DNA of 9,220 bases from RYN-428 sp035648595 (lineage in GTDB: Bacteria > Planctomycetota > Phycisphaerae > Tepidisphaerales > Tepidisphaeraceae), in assembly GCA_035648595.1 (NCBI GenBank), contig DASRLH010000498.1:1-9220 (forward strand). The letters run 5' to 3'. Numbering within the stretch: the stretch's first letter is position 1; each line of letters opens with the position of its first letter. A model generated the notes under the pieces. It had not been told where the DNA came from, did not search any database, and saw nothing but the letters and a program-made list of their open reading frames with translations. The position numbers and the translations under genes are program-made. Positions 1-5,356 of the stretch are shown here, in pieces.

Positions 1-87
1 TTGGAACCAGCCCTGCCGCTTCAAACGCAGTGCTTGGAAACGACGCCACTGCCGCCAATCCTTCAGCGTGCCTTCCGTGGCTTCCAT
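1..87 (-). CDS. N-terminus of a helix-turn-helix, possibly IS630-type transposase (partial)
   Basis: An ATG at 87-85 opens a frame that stays open for 29 codons to the left edge, so only the N-terminus is visible. It reads MEATEGTLKDW and then WRQWRRFQALRLKRQGW, a basic, Trp-rich amphipathic stretch. This matches my memory of the start of the homeodomain-like HTH region in IS630-family transposases and related DNA-binding proteins, where a helix ending in QGW or KGW is followed by a second helix such as QREIAxALG. The recognition helix would lie outside the window. No convincing Shine-Dalgarno is seen (only AGG close to the ATG). The gene lies 32 bp downstream of the transglutaminase-like gene on the same strand. 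A non-transposase HTH regulator, or a chance frame, remains possible. Confidence 0.45.
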   Translation of the reverse strand, partial: MEATEGTLKDWRQWRRFQALRLKRQGWFQ

Positions 88-104
88 GCCTATCTTATGC
101 CTAT
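86..104. repeat. Short direct repeat ATGCCTAT x2, 11-bp period
   Basis: ATGCCTAT occurs at 86-93 and 97-104 with a 3-bp spacer. The first copy overlaps the start codon of the HTH/transposase-like gene. An 11-bp period puts both copies on the same helix face, as expected for an operator or a transposase-binding site, but a chance match cannot be excluded. Confidence 0.3.
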
Positions 105-119
105 TTCAAAGATTAAACT

Positions 120-1505
120 TCATTGCGCAACGATCAGTAGAAGCGAAATGGCGTCGGCGAATGACGCCATGTCGTGCCGCCCGCCGCTGAACCATATGTT
201 GTGGATGGCTTGTGCCGCGACGGGCCCGCCGTCGGCTTGTGGAAGGGGCCCAAGCGTCTTTGGATCGGGCGCCTTGGCCAGGCGCCACGCCGCCGGGGCG
301 CGATCGCACAATACCCGGCGCGTTGTCTCATGTTTCCCTCCGGGGCAGGTGATCTCGATCTCGAGTGATTCAGAAACGAATTGCGGCGGCGGCGCCGCCG
401 CAGGCCCGCCAAGGGCATCCAGCGCCGCGCCCAGGCCGATCGGTTTGGCCGGCGCATTTCCCACCGCCTCGGCGCCGCTGTAGGTGATCGGCTTGCCCAT
501 CACGGGCTCGCCGGCGATCCACAGCATCGGCGTGTAGCCCCCCTTGAGCCCCGCAACGGCTTGTCCGACCCGCGTCAACCCGCCATCGGGAACATGAGTA
601 AGGAAAATCTGCCGGTCGATGAGATCAACGACGGGCCGCGATAGCGAAAGCATGGTCTGCCGCGTGAGCGTCGCCCCATCGAGCTGCTCGACGATGACGC
701 GAATTTCGGCGCGCTGAAACATCTCCGACGGCAGGGCAGCGACGATCCGATCGGCGCCGCAATACGTCTTTCCCGGCGCCGCATCGGCGAACGACGTGTC
801 CAGATCGACCCACTTGTCCTTGTCCCTGGCCTGCACCCAGACATGATTGGCGATCTCATCGAGCAACGCCTTGCGCGACGCGCCCGCGCTGGCGGGGAGA
901 TGAGAGCCCAGCGCGCCCAAAACGACGGCATAGTCGCGCGCCGCGCGCGTGCGCAGCCGTCGGACGAACGGGTCTTCGGGCGCCTTGCCATCGCCTGCCG
1001 CCGGTTTGCCGCGCGGCATGGGGGCGAACATGCGGTCGAACAGCTCCTGCGCCCGCGCGTCGGGAAGATGCCCCAGCGCGAAGCGCGTGGCGATCCCCTT
1101 GGAATTGAGAAACTGCGACAACAGCAGCGACCGATCCGCCGCGTTGCCCGCCCGCGAGATATACGCCCCCGCGCCCCCGCGGAACACGCCCGCGTAGCAC
1201 TCGAAGCGGATTTGATCCCGCACATATTCAAAGGAAGGCGCGATCCCGGCGCCCAGCTGCCGCGCCCTGGCCGCGGGGTCATAATCGACGCTCTGATAGA
1301 GCTCGGTCATCCGCTTGGCGTGGGATGCGAACGCATCGAGGGAGGCAAGCCCCGCCGCCGGCGCCGCCAACACCGCCTTCGCCGCCCCCGCCAACTCCGA
1401 ATCGGCCGGCACGTTGAAGCGCACCGGCTCATTCGACTCCGCCGCCATCGCGGGGATGCAAGCCGCCAAAACAAACAGCACAGCAATAAACCGCTGGAAA
1501 GACAT
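120..1505 (-). CDS. Exported transglutaminase-like protein, catalytic Cys replaced
   Basis: The protein has 461 aa. The start at ATG 1505-1503 has AGGAGG four bases upstream and begins directly with a signal peptide (MSFQR, then a hydrophobic run). Cleavage could follow AMA at residue 21 (signal peptidase I). The LAAC at residues 13-16 also fits a lipobox, so a lipoprotein is possible. The transglutaminase-like core covers about residues 100-240. RAGNAADRSLLL (118-129) sits where the family normally has GxCxD, so the catalytic Cys is Ala122. NHVWV holds His221, and WVDLDTS holds the Asp position (234 or 236). The second half contains PMLWIAGEPVMGKPI, which fits large envelope proteins with this domain that I recall as often longer. 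A protease-like or scaffold role without transglutaminase chemistry is inferred. The C-terminus may be shortened next to the transposase-like gene. Confidence 0.8.
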   Translation of the reverse strand: MSFQRFIAVLFVLAACIPAMAAESNEPVRFNVPADSELAGAAKAVLAAPAAGLASLDAFASHAKRMTELYQSVDYDPAARARQLGAGIAPSFEYVRDQIRFECYAGVFRGGAGAYISRAGNAADRSLLLSQFLNSKGIATRFALGHLPDARAQELFDRMFAPMPRGKPAAGDGKAPEDPFVRRLRTRAARDYAVVLGALGSHLPASAGASRKALLDEIANHVWVQARDKDKWVDLDTSFADAAPGKTYCGADRIVAALPSEMFQRAEIRVIVEQLDGATLTRQTMLSLSRPVVDLIDRQIFLTHVPDGGLTRVGQAVAGLKGGYTPMLWIAGEPVMGKPITYSGAEAVGNAPAKPIGLGAALDALGGPAAAPPPQFVSESLEIEITCPGGKHETTRRVLCDRAPAAWRLAKAPDPKTLGPLPQADGGPVAAQAIHNIWFSGGRHDMASFADAISLLLIVAQ

Positions 1506-1591
1506 GCGGCCTCCTGGATTAATTTCAGAAACCACGTTTGTGAAAAGATTACGAGCAACTCCCGGGATGTCAACCGCGGCTTCCCCGTCAT
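1506..1591. promoter_or_regulatory. Intergenic gap with strong Shine-Dalgarno for the transglutaminase-like gene
   Basis: On the minus strand AGGAGG followed by CCGC precedes the ATG at 1505. This near-ideal site decides the start in favour of residue 11 of the longer open frame. No clear promoter or terminator is visible in the 86-bp gap, so the transglutaminase-like gene may be read from the small gene upstream of it. Confidence 0.55.
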
Positions 1592-1711
1592 TCAGAGTGG
1601 TTTGGCTTCTTCCAACACGATGGTCTCAACATTCTTGCCGATCAGCTGCGCCAAGTCTGGCAATTCCGGAATTGACCTGTCCAGGTGCTTTCGTATTCGT
1701 ACGGCATTCAT
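1592..1711 (-). CDS. Shortened antitoxin-like small protein (copy 1)
   Basis: This 39-aa frame begins MNAVRIRKHLDRSIPELPDL and continues QLIGKNVETIVLEE, then ends after AKPL. It is the clear paralogue of the 71-aa protein at 2432-2647. The first 35 residues align without gaps, while the Pro-rich linker and helical tail of the other copy are missing. The pattern (short basic start, an LPEL-type turn, LIGKxVExIVLEE strand) recalls small planctomycete proteins sometimes found beside type II toxins, but I cannot name a family with certainty. No toxin follows; the next gene on this strand is the transglutaminase-like one. The ATG at 1711 is chosen because similarity to copy 2 starts exactly there; the longer upstream frame is noise. 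It may be a decaying remnant or a regulatory peptide. Confidence 0.5.
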   Translation of the reverse strand: MNAVRIRKHLDRSIPELPDLAQLIGKNVETIVLEEAKPL

Positions 1712-1774
1712 CGCTATTCTGTTTTCCGTGTTTTCGCGTTCCACTCGTGTTCTCAACATATAATGTTTCCGATG
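1606..1774. repeat. Duplicated block, copy 1
   Basis: This block matches 2542-2712. By eye, 1606-1711 and 2542-2647 align without gaps with 11 mismatches in 106 bases. Past the small gene the match weakens and then recovers at ATGTTTCCGATG (1763-1774 and 2701-2712). The block covers the 5' part of the small minus-strand gene and its upstream region, so it marks one edge of a tandem module duplication with an offset of about 936 bp. Confidence 0.85.
1759..1764 (+). promoter_or_regulatory. Perfect -10 hexamer TATAAT in divergent intergenic region
   Basis: TATAAT lies 38-50 bp upstream of the possible starts of the zinc-ribbon membrane gene (1802 or 1814). The -35 region at normal spacing (about GCGTTC) is poor. 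Copy 2 keeps only TATATC here. In the opposite direction, CATCGGAAACAT is conserved upstream of both small minus-strand genes and could be part of their promoter. Confidence 0.3.
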
Positions 1775-1813
1775 CGCGGCCCCCATGCGCCGGATCGTGC
1801 TATGATGGCGGGC

Positions 1814-2455
1814 ATGAGGCGCCGCCTTTTCGCAATCCTCGCCGCGATTTCGCTGGTTCTGTGCGTGATGACTGTGGCGATGTGTGCCTGGAGCTATTGG
1901 TCGGCGGTTTTGGTGGAATGGGTCGGAGCGTCGTATTCGGCGACGGCCTGCACATTCAAGGGCCGCTTCCTCGTGGCAACTCACCCGCCATTCACTAATC
2001 ACGCGCGTAAGGTTTTTTCGATTACTCGTGCCGATCCATCGGAAGCGGTATCGCAGGCACGAGATCTATTGGCTGTCGACGCGGAATACGCCGACGAATT
2101 CAATTGGCGGATTGGACCGCTGGCTGGATTTTACTATCGAGGATTCACCGCCAACGGCGCGATTCAATCCACCCACCACCTGATGGGACCAATTTGGACG
2201 CCCGCGATTGTCTTGGCGCTCATGCCCATGTGGTGGGCCTGTTCCTACGGCCGCCGAAGGCGGCGGCGGGCGCGATACAACCTCTGCCGCTCATGCGGCT
2301 ACGATCTTCGCGCCACGCCGGACCGCTGCCCGGAATGCGGGACGAATTCAGGAACCGGCTGCGGACAAGTAGAGCCGCAATTGCGGCAGGAGCGTGGAAG
2401 TGATGGACGAGGATCGTCGTATCGAAAAGTATCACAGTTCGCTAATCGCCCGTAA
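1814..2455 (+). CDS. Two-pass membrane protein with C-terminal zinc ribbon (paralogue A)
   Basis: The protein has 213 aa from ATG 1814; in-frame ATGs at 1802 and 1805 would add up to four residues, and no good Shine-Dalgarno decides. The layout is MRRRLF, a first transmembrane helix (about 6-26), a soluble middle of about 95 residues, a second helix (about 128-145), a run of six arginines, and a zinc ribbon with Cys158, Cys161, Cys172 and Cys175 in CRSCGYDLRATPDRCPECG. The arginine runs at both cytoplasmic edges place the middle part outside and the ribbon inside. This is a planctomycete paralogue family of unknown function. A 36-residue hydrophilic tail after the ribbon is absent from paralogue B and probably comes from read-through into the neighbouring repeat unit. 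Its 3' end overlaps the convergent small gene by 24 bp. Zinc binding is inferred from the cysteines. Confidence 0.8.
   Translation: MRRRLFAILAAISLVLCVMTVAMCAWSYWSAVLVEWVGASYSATACTFKGRFLVATHPPFTNHARKVFSITRADPSEAVSQARDLLAVDAEYADEFNWRIGPLAGFYYRGFTANGAIQSTHHLMGPIWTPAIVLALMPMWWACSYGRRRRRRARYNLCRSCGYDLRATPDRCPECGTNSGTGCGQVEPQLRQERGSDGRGSSYRKVSQFANRP
2374..2387. repeat. 14-bp perfect palindrome GCCGCAATTGCGGC
   Basis: The sequence is its own reverse complement. It lies inside the part of paralogue A that codes for its unusual C-terminal tail. It could be a protein-binding site or a remnant of the duplication joint; no function is visible. Confidence 0.35.
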
Positions 2456-2647
2456 TTCCTCAACGGCCTCAAAGTCCATCGCATCGGTCCCGGCGATGGC
2501 GTCTATCGCGGCGAGGTCAATCGGCGGCACTTGTGCATTGCCTTCTTCCAACACGATGATCTCAACGTTCTTGCCGATCAACGGCGTCAACTCCGGCAAT
2601 TCGGGAATTGCCTTGTCCAGGCGCTTTCGTATTCGTACGGCATTCAT
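2432..2647 (-). CDS. Antitoxin-like small protein (copy 2, longer)
   Basis: The protein has 71 aa and starts MNAVRIRKRLDKAIPELPEL. The N-terminal 35 residues match copy 1 (LIGKNVEIIVLEE). They are followed by a Pro-containing linker (GNAQVPPIDL) and an acidic, helix-prone tail (AMDFEAVEELRAISEL). A compact strand-forming N-terminus with an acidic flexible tail resembles type II antitoxins, whose tails wrap their toxins, but no toxin gene is adjacent and the assignment is tentative. The gene ends tail to tail with paralogue A, overlapping it by 24 bp, and is divergent from paralogue B. The preservation of the reading frame in both copies, with changes that mostly keep residue type, argues that it is a real gene. 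Confidence 0.6.
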   Translation of the reverse strand: MNAVRIRKRLDKAIPELPELTPLIGKNVEIIVLEEGNAQVPPIDLAAIDAIAGTDAMDFEAVEELRAISEL

Positions 2648-2712
2648 CGATATTCTCTTTTCCCGTGGTTTCGCTTTTGTGACCGCCTTCGCAGTATATC
2701 ATGTTTCCGATG
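2542..2712. repeat. Duplicated block, copy 2
   Basis: Partner of 1606-1774, offset 936 bp through the small-gene part and 938 bp at ATGTTTCCGATG, which shows a 2-bp indel between. After this point copy 2 departs into hairpin-rich DNA, whereas copy 1 goes straight into its membrane-protein gene. Confidence 0.85.
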
Positions 2713-2753
2713 GGCCATCCTCGTCGCTTCATTCCCTCCTTGCATTCGAGACA

Positions 2754-2773
2754 AAGCGGCGAGGACGCCGCTT
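2754..2773. repeat. Palindromic repeat, 8-bp stem
   Basis: AAGCGGCG, a 4-base AGGA loop, then CGCCGCTT forms a perfect 8-bp stem. There is no T-tract behind it, so an intergenic palindromic repeat is more likely than a terminator. Confidence 0.55.
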
Positions 2774-2820
2774 CTACGGTAATTCCTCGAACGATTCACA
2801 ACTCAACTCCCAGAAGGACG

Positions 2821-2852
2821 GCCCCCAGAATGGACGGGGGCGGCCATTTTTT
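2821..2852 (+). terminator. Possible rho-independent terminator, plus strand
   Basis: GCCCCC (2821-2826) pairs with GGGGGC (2836-2841) across a 9-base loop. GGCCA and a run of six T (2847-2852) follow. The T-run starts five bases after the stem, which is loose for an intrinsic terminator. It would shield paralogue B from plus-strand read-through of paralogue A. It may instead be part of the palindromic repeat cluster. Confidence 0.35.
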
Positions 2853-2859
2853 GTGGCCT

Positions 2860-2893
2860 GGGCAGCCTGCCCGTGGGTGCGGTATCCCGCACC
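2860..2893. repeat. Two adjacent hairpins
   Basis: GGGCA-GCC-TGCCC (2860-2872) gives a 5-bp stem. GGTGCGG-TATC-CCGCACC (2876-2893) gives a perfect 7-bp stem. They are separated by three bases, like paired REP or BIME-type units. Confidence 0.5.
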
Positions 2894-2934
2894 AATCAGC
2901 GGATTTCGATTTTTGCTTGCTGCGTACGGCAAGC

Positions 2935-2953
2935 CACGGGCGAGCCGCCCGTG
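2935..2953. repeat. Palindromic repeat CACGGGCG-AGC-CGCCCGTG
   Basis: A perfect 8-bp GC-rich stem with a 3-base loop, flanked by GC on the left and CC on the right. Its form recalls intergenic palindromes that I associate with planctomycete genomes (GGCACGGGCG type). No T-tract follows on either strand. Confidence 0.55.
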
Positions 2954-3035
2954 CCACAAATTCAGGTCACACCCGATACACGAAACCTTCGCGCTGCGGA
3001 TACCCCCGACCGGCGTTGGCGGTAAGATGTGGGTC

Positions 3036-3617
3036 ATGCGACGCCGACTCTTCACCATCCTGTCCGGCCTGTCACTGCTGCTGTGCGTGGCGTTGTGCGT
3101 GCAATGGGCGCGCAGTCTGGGCATGACCACACAGGCCCGGTGGACTCGTCCAGAACTTAGTTTGGCAGTCGTGCAGGCGAACGGCGTCATCGGATTATTC
3201 GTCGTTCGCGACAGCGGGCTCGTGCCTCCGTATGGTACCGGCAGGCTTTATGGCTTGTTCCACTGGCGACACTCACTGGGAAGTGCCAGTTCCTTCGGCT
3301 ATGCCGGCATCTCCCCGGGTCCCGGTCGCTGGGGATTTGGGGCGAGCGTCACATTGAACGTCGGACGCCCGAGGGGCAACTGGCGGCTTGGCGGGCGCCG
3401 TCTCTGGGTCATCTGGATGCCCTTCTGGGTTCCGATTCTCCTGACGGGTCTTTTGCCCGCATTTCGCATTCGATCGTTGGTTCGAGGAAGGCGAAAACGC
3501 CAGTTGGGCCACTGCCGGTCATGCGGCTACGACCTCCGCGCCACGCCCGATCGCTGCCCGGAATGCGGGACGCAAACCGCCGTGAAACTGATCACCCCCG
3601 AAACATCCCGCGCCTGA
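3036..3617 (+). CDS. Two-pass membrane protein with C-terminal zinc ribbon (paralogue B)
   Basis: The protein has 193 aa from ATG 3036; ATG 3027 would add MWV. It starts MRRRLFTILSGLSLLLCV and has a first membrane helix at about 6-25, a Gly- and Trp-containing outer segment of about 95 residues, a second helix at about 123-142 (WVIWMPFWVPILLTGLLPAF), a basic RGRRKRQ stretch, and a zinc ribbon with Cys160, Cys163, Cys174 and Cys177. N-terminus, membrane topology and ribbon match paralogue A, while the outer segment has diverged strongly, as if the two proteins sense or bind different things. A long frame runs upstream to 2394 but crosses the duplicated block and hairpins in a way that paralogue A does not support. 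The function is unknown; a membrane-anchored sensor or assembly factor is speculation. Confidence 0.8.
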   Translation: MRRRLFTILSGLSLLLCVALCVQWARSLGMTTQARWTRPELSLAVVQANGVIGLFVVRDSGLVPPYGTGRLYGLFHWRHSLGSASSFGYAGISPGPGRWGFGASVTLNVGRPRGNWRLGGRRLWVIWMPFWVPILLTGLLPAFRIRSLVRGRRKRQLGHCRSCGYDLRATPDRCPECGTQTAVKLITPETSRA

Positions 3618-3622
3618 TCACA

Positions 3623-3666
3623 TTCGGATTTCGGAATTCGGTTTTCGGATTTCAAACTTCGGATTT
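3623..3666. repeat. TTCGGATTT short repeat array
   Basis: TTCGGATTT occurs exactly at 3623-3631, 3644-3652 and 3658-3666, with a degenerate TTCGGAATTCGG copy between. It lies in the 129-bp gap before nuoG. It looks like an A/T-rich intergenic repeat; no function is visible. Confidence 0.65.
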
Positions 3667-3746
3667 GCCCCCGCCGCGGTGATTCATCACGATGCCCAGC
3701 GCCGCTAGTGAATTCCATTCCGTTCTCGTATACCATCCCCCACCCT

Positions 3747-5348
3747 ATGCCCAAGATCACCATAGACGGCAAATTGATCGACGCGAAGGATCGGCAAATG
3801 ATCCTGCAGGCGTGCAACGACGCCGGCATTCCGGTGCCGCAGTATTGTTATCATCCGGGGCTATCGATCCCGGCGAGTTGCCGGATTTGCCTGGTGGAGG
3901 TGGAAGGCTTGCCCAAGCTCGTGCCTTCCTGCCAGACGCCGATCCGCGACGGCATGGTCGTCTACACCAAATCCACCAAGGCCATCGCCAACCAGAAGCA
4001 GGTGATGGAATATCTGCTGATCAATCACCCGCTGGATTGCCCGGTGTGCGATCAGGCCGGCGAGTGCTTTTTGCAGGATTATTCCTACGAATATGGCCGC
4101 AGCCAGAGCCGATTCGAGGAAGACAAGATCAAGAACCCCAAGAAGGACGTCGGCGACGGCATCTACCTCTACGCCGACCGCTGCATCATGTGCAGCCGCT
4201 GCGTGCGCTTCACGCGCGAGGTATCGGGCACTTCCGAGTTGTACGTCGATGGCCGGGGATTCAAGGAGGAGATCGACATCTTCCCCGGCAAGCCATGCAA
4301 CAACAAATTGGCGGGAAATGTGGTCGATCTGTGCCCGGTCGGCGCGTTGCTGGACAAGGATTTTCTGTTCAAGCAGCGGGTCTGGCTGCTCAAGCGCGTC
4401 GCCTCGATCAGCCCCGCCGACGCCGGCGGGGAGAATATTTATCTCGAATACAACGAGGGGATCATTTACCGCGTTAAGCCGCGCTACAACCATGATGTGA
4501 ATACCTGGTGGATCAGCGACGACACGCGGTACAGCTACAAGCCGGTGCATGATGAGAAGCGGCTATGCGTGGCCCGCCGCCCGCAACTGGGCGCGCCCAC
4601 CGACACCACCTTCGGCGACGCCCTGCAAGCCGCCGTCAATGAATTAAAGGCGATCGTCGAATCCAACGGCCCCGGCAGCCTGTACGCGATGCTCTCGCCG
4701 ATGATGGCCTGCGAGGAAGCCTGGCTGCTGGGCAAGGCGATCCGCGCCATCGACCCCGAAGCCGTGCTGATCACCGGCCCCGTCCCTACAAGCGGGCAGG
4801 ATGAGATTTTCAAAAACCCCGCCAACGGCAAGCAGACGTTCGTCATTAAGGCCGAGAAAGTCCCCAACGCCGCCGGCATCCGCCGCGTGCTGAAAATGCT
4901 CGGCGGCCCGCAAGCCGCGTTCGAGGATGTAGTGGCCGGGCAACGCCCCGAAATCCAAGCCCTAAAAGGCGGCTGGATCGTCGGCGGCTATCTCTCCAAC
5001 TGGATTCCCCTCAATCTTCCCGAACTCTTCCGCACCGGCTACCGAGTGGTGCAGGACATCCTCCCCAACGCGCTGACCGCGCGCGCGGACGTGCTGCTGC
5101 CCGCGGCAGCCTGGGCGGAAAAGGACGGCTGCTGGGAGAACCACGCCGGCCGCCTGCAACCCTTCGGCGCCGCGGTGGCCCCGCCGGACGGGGCACGGCG
5201 GGAGGGGGATGTGTATTATCAGCTATTAGGCCGCACGGGCCTGTACAACGCGCAGGTGATCCGCCGGGAAATGGGTGAGCCGTTCGCGGGGATCAAGGTG
5301 CCGGAGGAGGCGGAGAACGAGCCGGCGCCGCAGTTTGTGGAGTTGTAG
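3747..5348 (+). CDS. nuoG: NADH-quinone oxidoreductase subunit G-like iron-sulfur protein, reduced form
   Basis: The protein has 533 aa from ATG 3747 (MPKITIDGK), chosen because the ferredoxin fold starts there; GTG 3708 would add 13 unrelated residues. NuoG carries electrons from the FMN/NADH module through iron-sulfur clusters to the quinone arm of complex I. Visible ligands: a 2Fe-2S site at Cys34, Cys45, Cys48 and Cys62; the HxxxCxxCx5C 4Fe-4S site at His94, Cys98, Cys101 and Cys107; and a 4Fe-4S site at Cys146, Cys149, Cys152 and Cys196. The following molybdopterin-oxidoreductase-like domain is shortened (E. coli NuoG is about 900 aa). The place where some homologues carry the extra N7 ligands reads SISPADAGGEN, without Cys. 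The C-terminal segment (VVQDILPNALTARADVLLPA) is typical. No other nuo gene is visible. There is no Shine-Dalgarno; TATACC at 3729-3734 could give a near-leaderless mRNA. Confidence 0.9.
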   Translation: MPKITIDGKLIDAKDRQMILQACNDAGIPVPQYCYHPGLSIPASCRICLVEVEGLPKLVPSCQTPIRDGMVVYTKSTKAIANQKQVMEYLLINHPLDCPVCDQAGECFLQDYSYEYGRSQSRFEEDKIKNPKKDVGDGIYLYADRCIMCSRCVRFTREVSGTSELYVDGRGFKEEIDIFPGKPCNNKLAGNVVDLCPVGALLDKDFLFKQRVWLLKRVASISPADAGGENIYLEYNEGIIYRVKPRYNHDVNTWWISDDTRYSYKPVHDEKRLCVARRPQLGAPTDTTFGDALQAAVNELKAIVESNGPGSLYAMLSPMMACEEAWLLGKAIRAIDPEAVLITGPVPTSGQDEIFKNPANGKQTFVIKAEKVPNAAGIRRVLKMLGGPQAAFEDVVAGQRPEIQALKGGWIVGGYLSNWIPLNLPELFRTGYRVVQDILPNALTARADVLLPAAAWAEKDGCWENHAGRLQPFGAAVAPPDGARREGDVYYQLLGRTGLYNAQVIRREMGEPFAGIKVPEEAENEPAPQFVEL

Positions 5349-5352
5349 GAGG
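5347..5352 (+). promoter_or_regulatory. Shine-Dalgarno overlapping the nuoG stop codon
   Basis: AGGAGG at 5347-5352 shares its first two bases with the TAG stop of nuoG and sits four bases before the GTG at 5357. It supports that unusual start codon and implies that ribosomes ending nuoG can start the next gene (translational coupling). Confidence 0.75.
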
Positions 5353-5356
5353 CGAC

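Larger units (their letters stand above)
2713..3026. other. Gene-free, hairpin-rich intergenic region
   Basis: Together with 2648-2712 this forms a gap of about 380 bp between the divergent small gene and paralogue B. I see no convincing gene in it. It holds five separate inverted repeats (2754-2773, 2821-2841, 2860-2872, 2876-2893, 2935-2953). Compared with unit 1 this stretch is an extra of about 290 bp. It looks like a build-up of REP-like palindromic units, which would explain why open frames cross it in several phases. Confidence 0.6.

Noticed and set aside
1..483. 160-aa plus-strand open frame at the left edge
   Set aside because: Low-complexity shadow of the transglutaminase-like gene; no recognisable motif.
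843..1763. 306-aa plus-strand open frame opposite the transglutaminase-like gene
   Set aside because: Arg-rich antisense shadow. The minus strand has a signal peptide, an ideal Shine-Dalgarno and a recognisable domain.
1592..2002. Longer 136-aa version of the copy 1 small protein
   Set aside because: Similarity to copy 2 starts exactly at the Met encoded at 1711. The upstream part is His/Arg-rich antisense of paralogue A and its promoter region.
2394..3035. N-terminal extension of paralogue B to 407 aa
   Set aside because: It crosses the opposite-strand small gene and the hairpin cluster. Paralogue A shows the family starts at MRRRLF.
2701..3126. Plus-strand 141-aa and minus-strand 138-aa frames in the intergenic region
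   Set aside because: They run through palindromes, which keep frames open on both strands; no family features or ribosome-binding sites.
3623..3666. TTCGGATTT array as a CRISPR
   Set aside because: Units are 9 bp with irregular, very short gaps; there are no spacers or cas genes.
3861..4550. 229-aa minus-strand frame inside nuoG
   Set aside because: Antisense shadow; the plus frame carries all iron-sulfur ligands.
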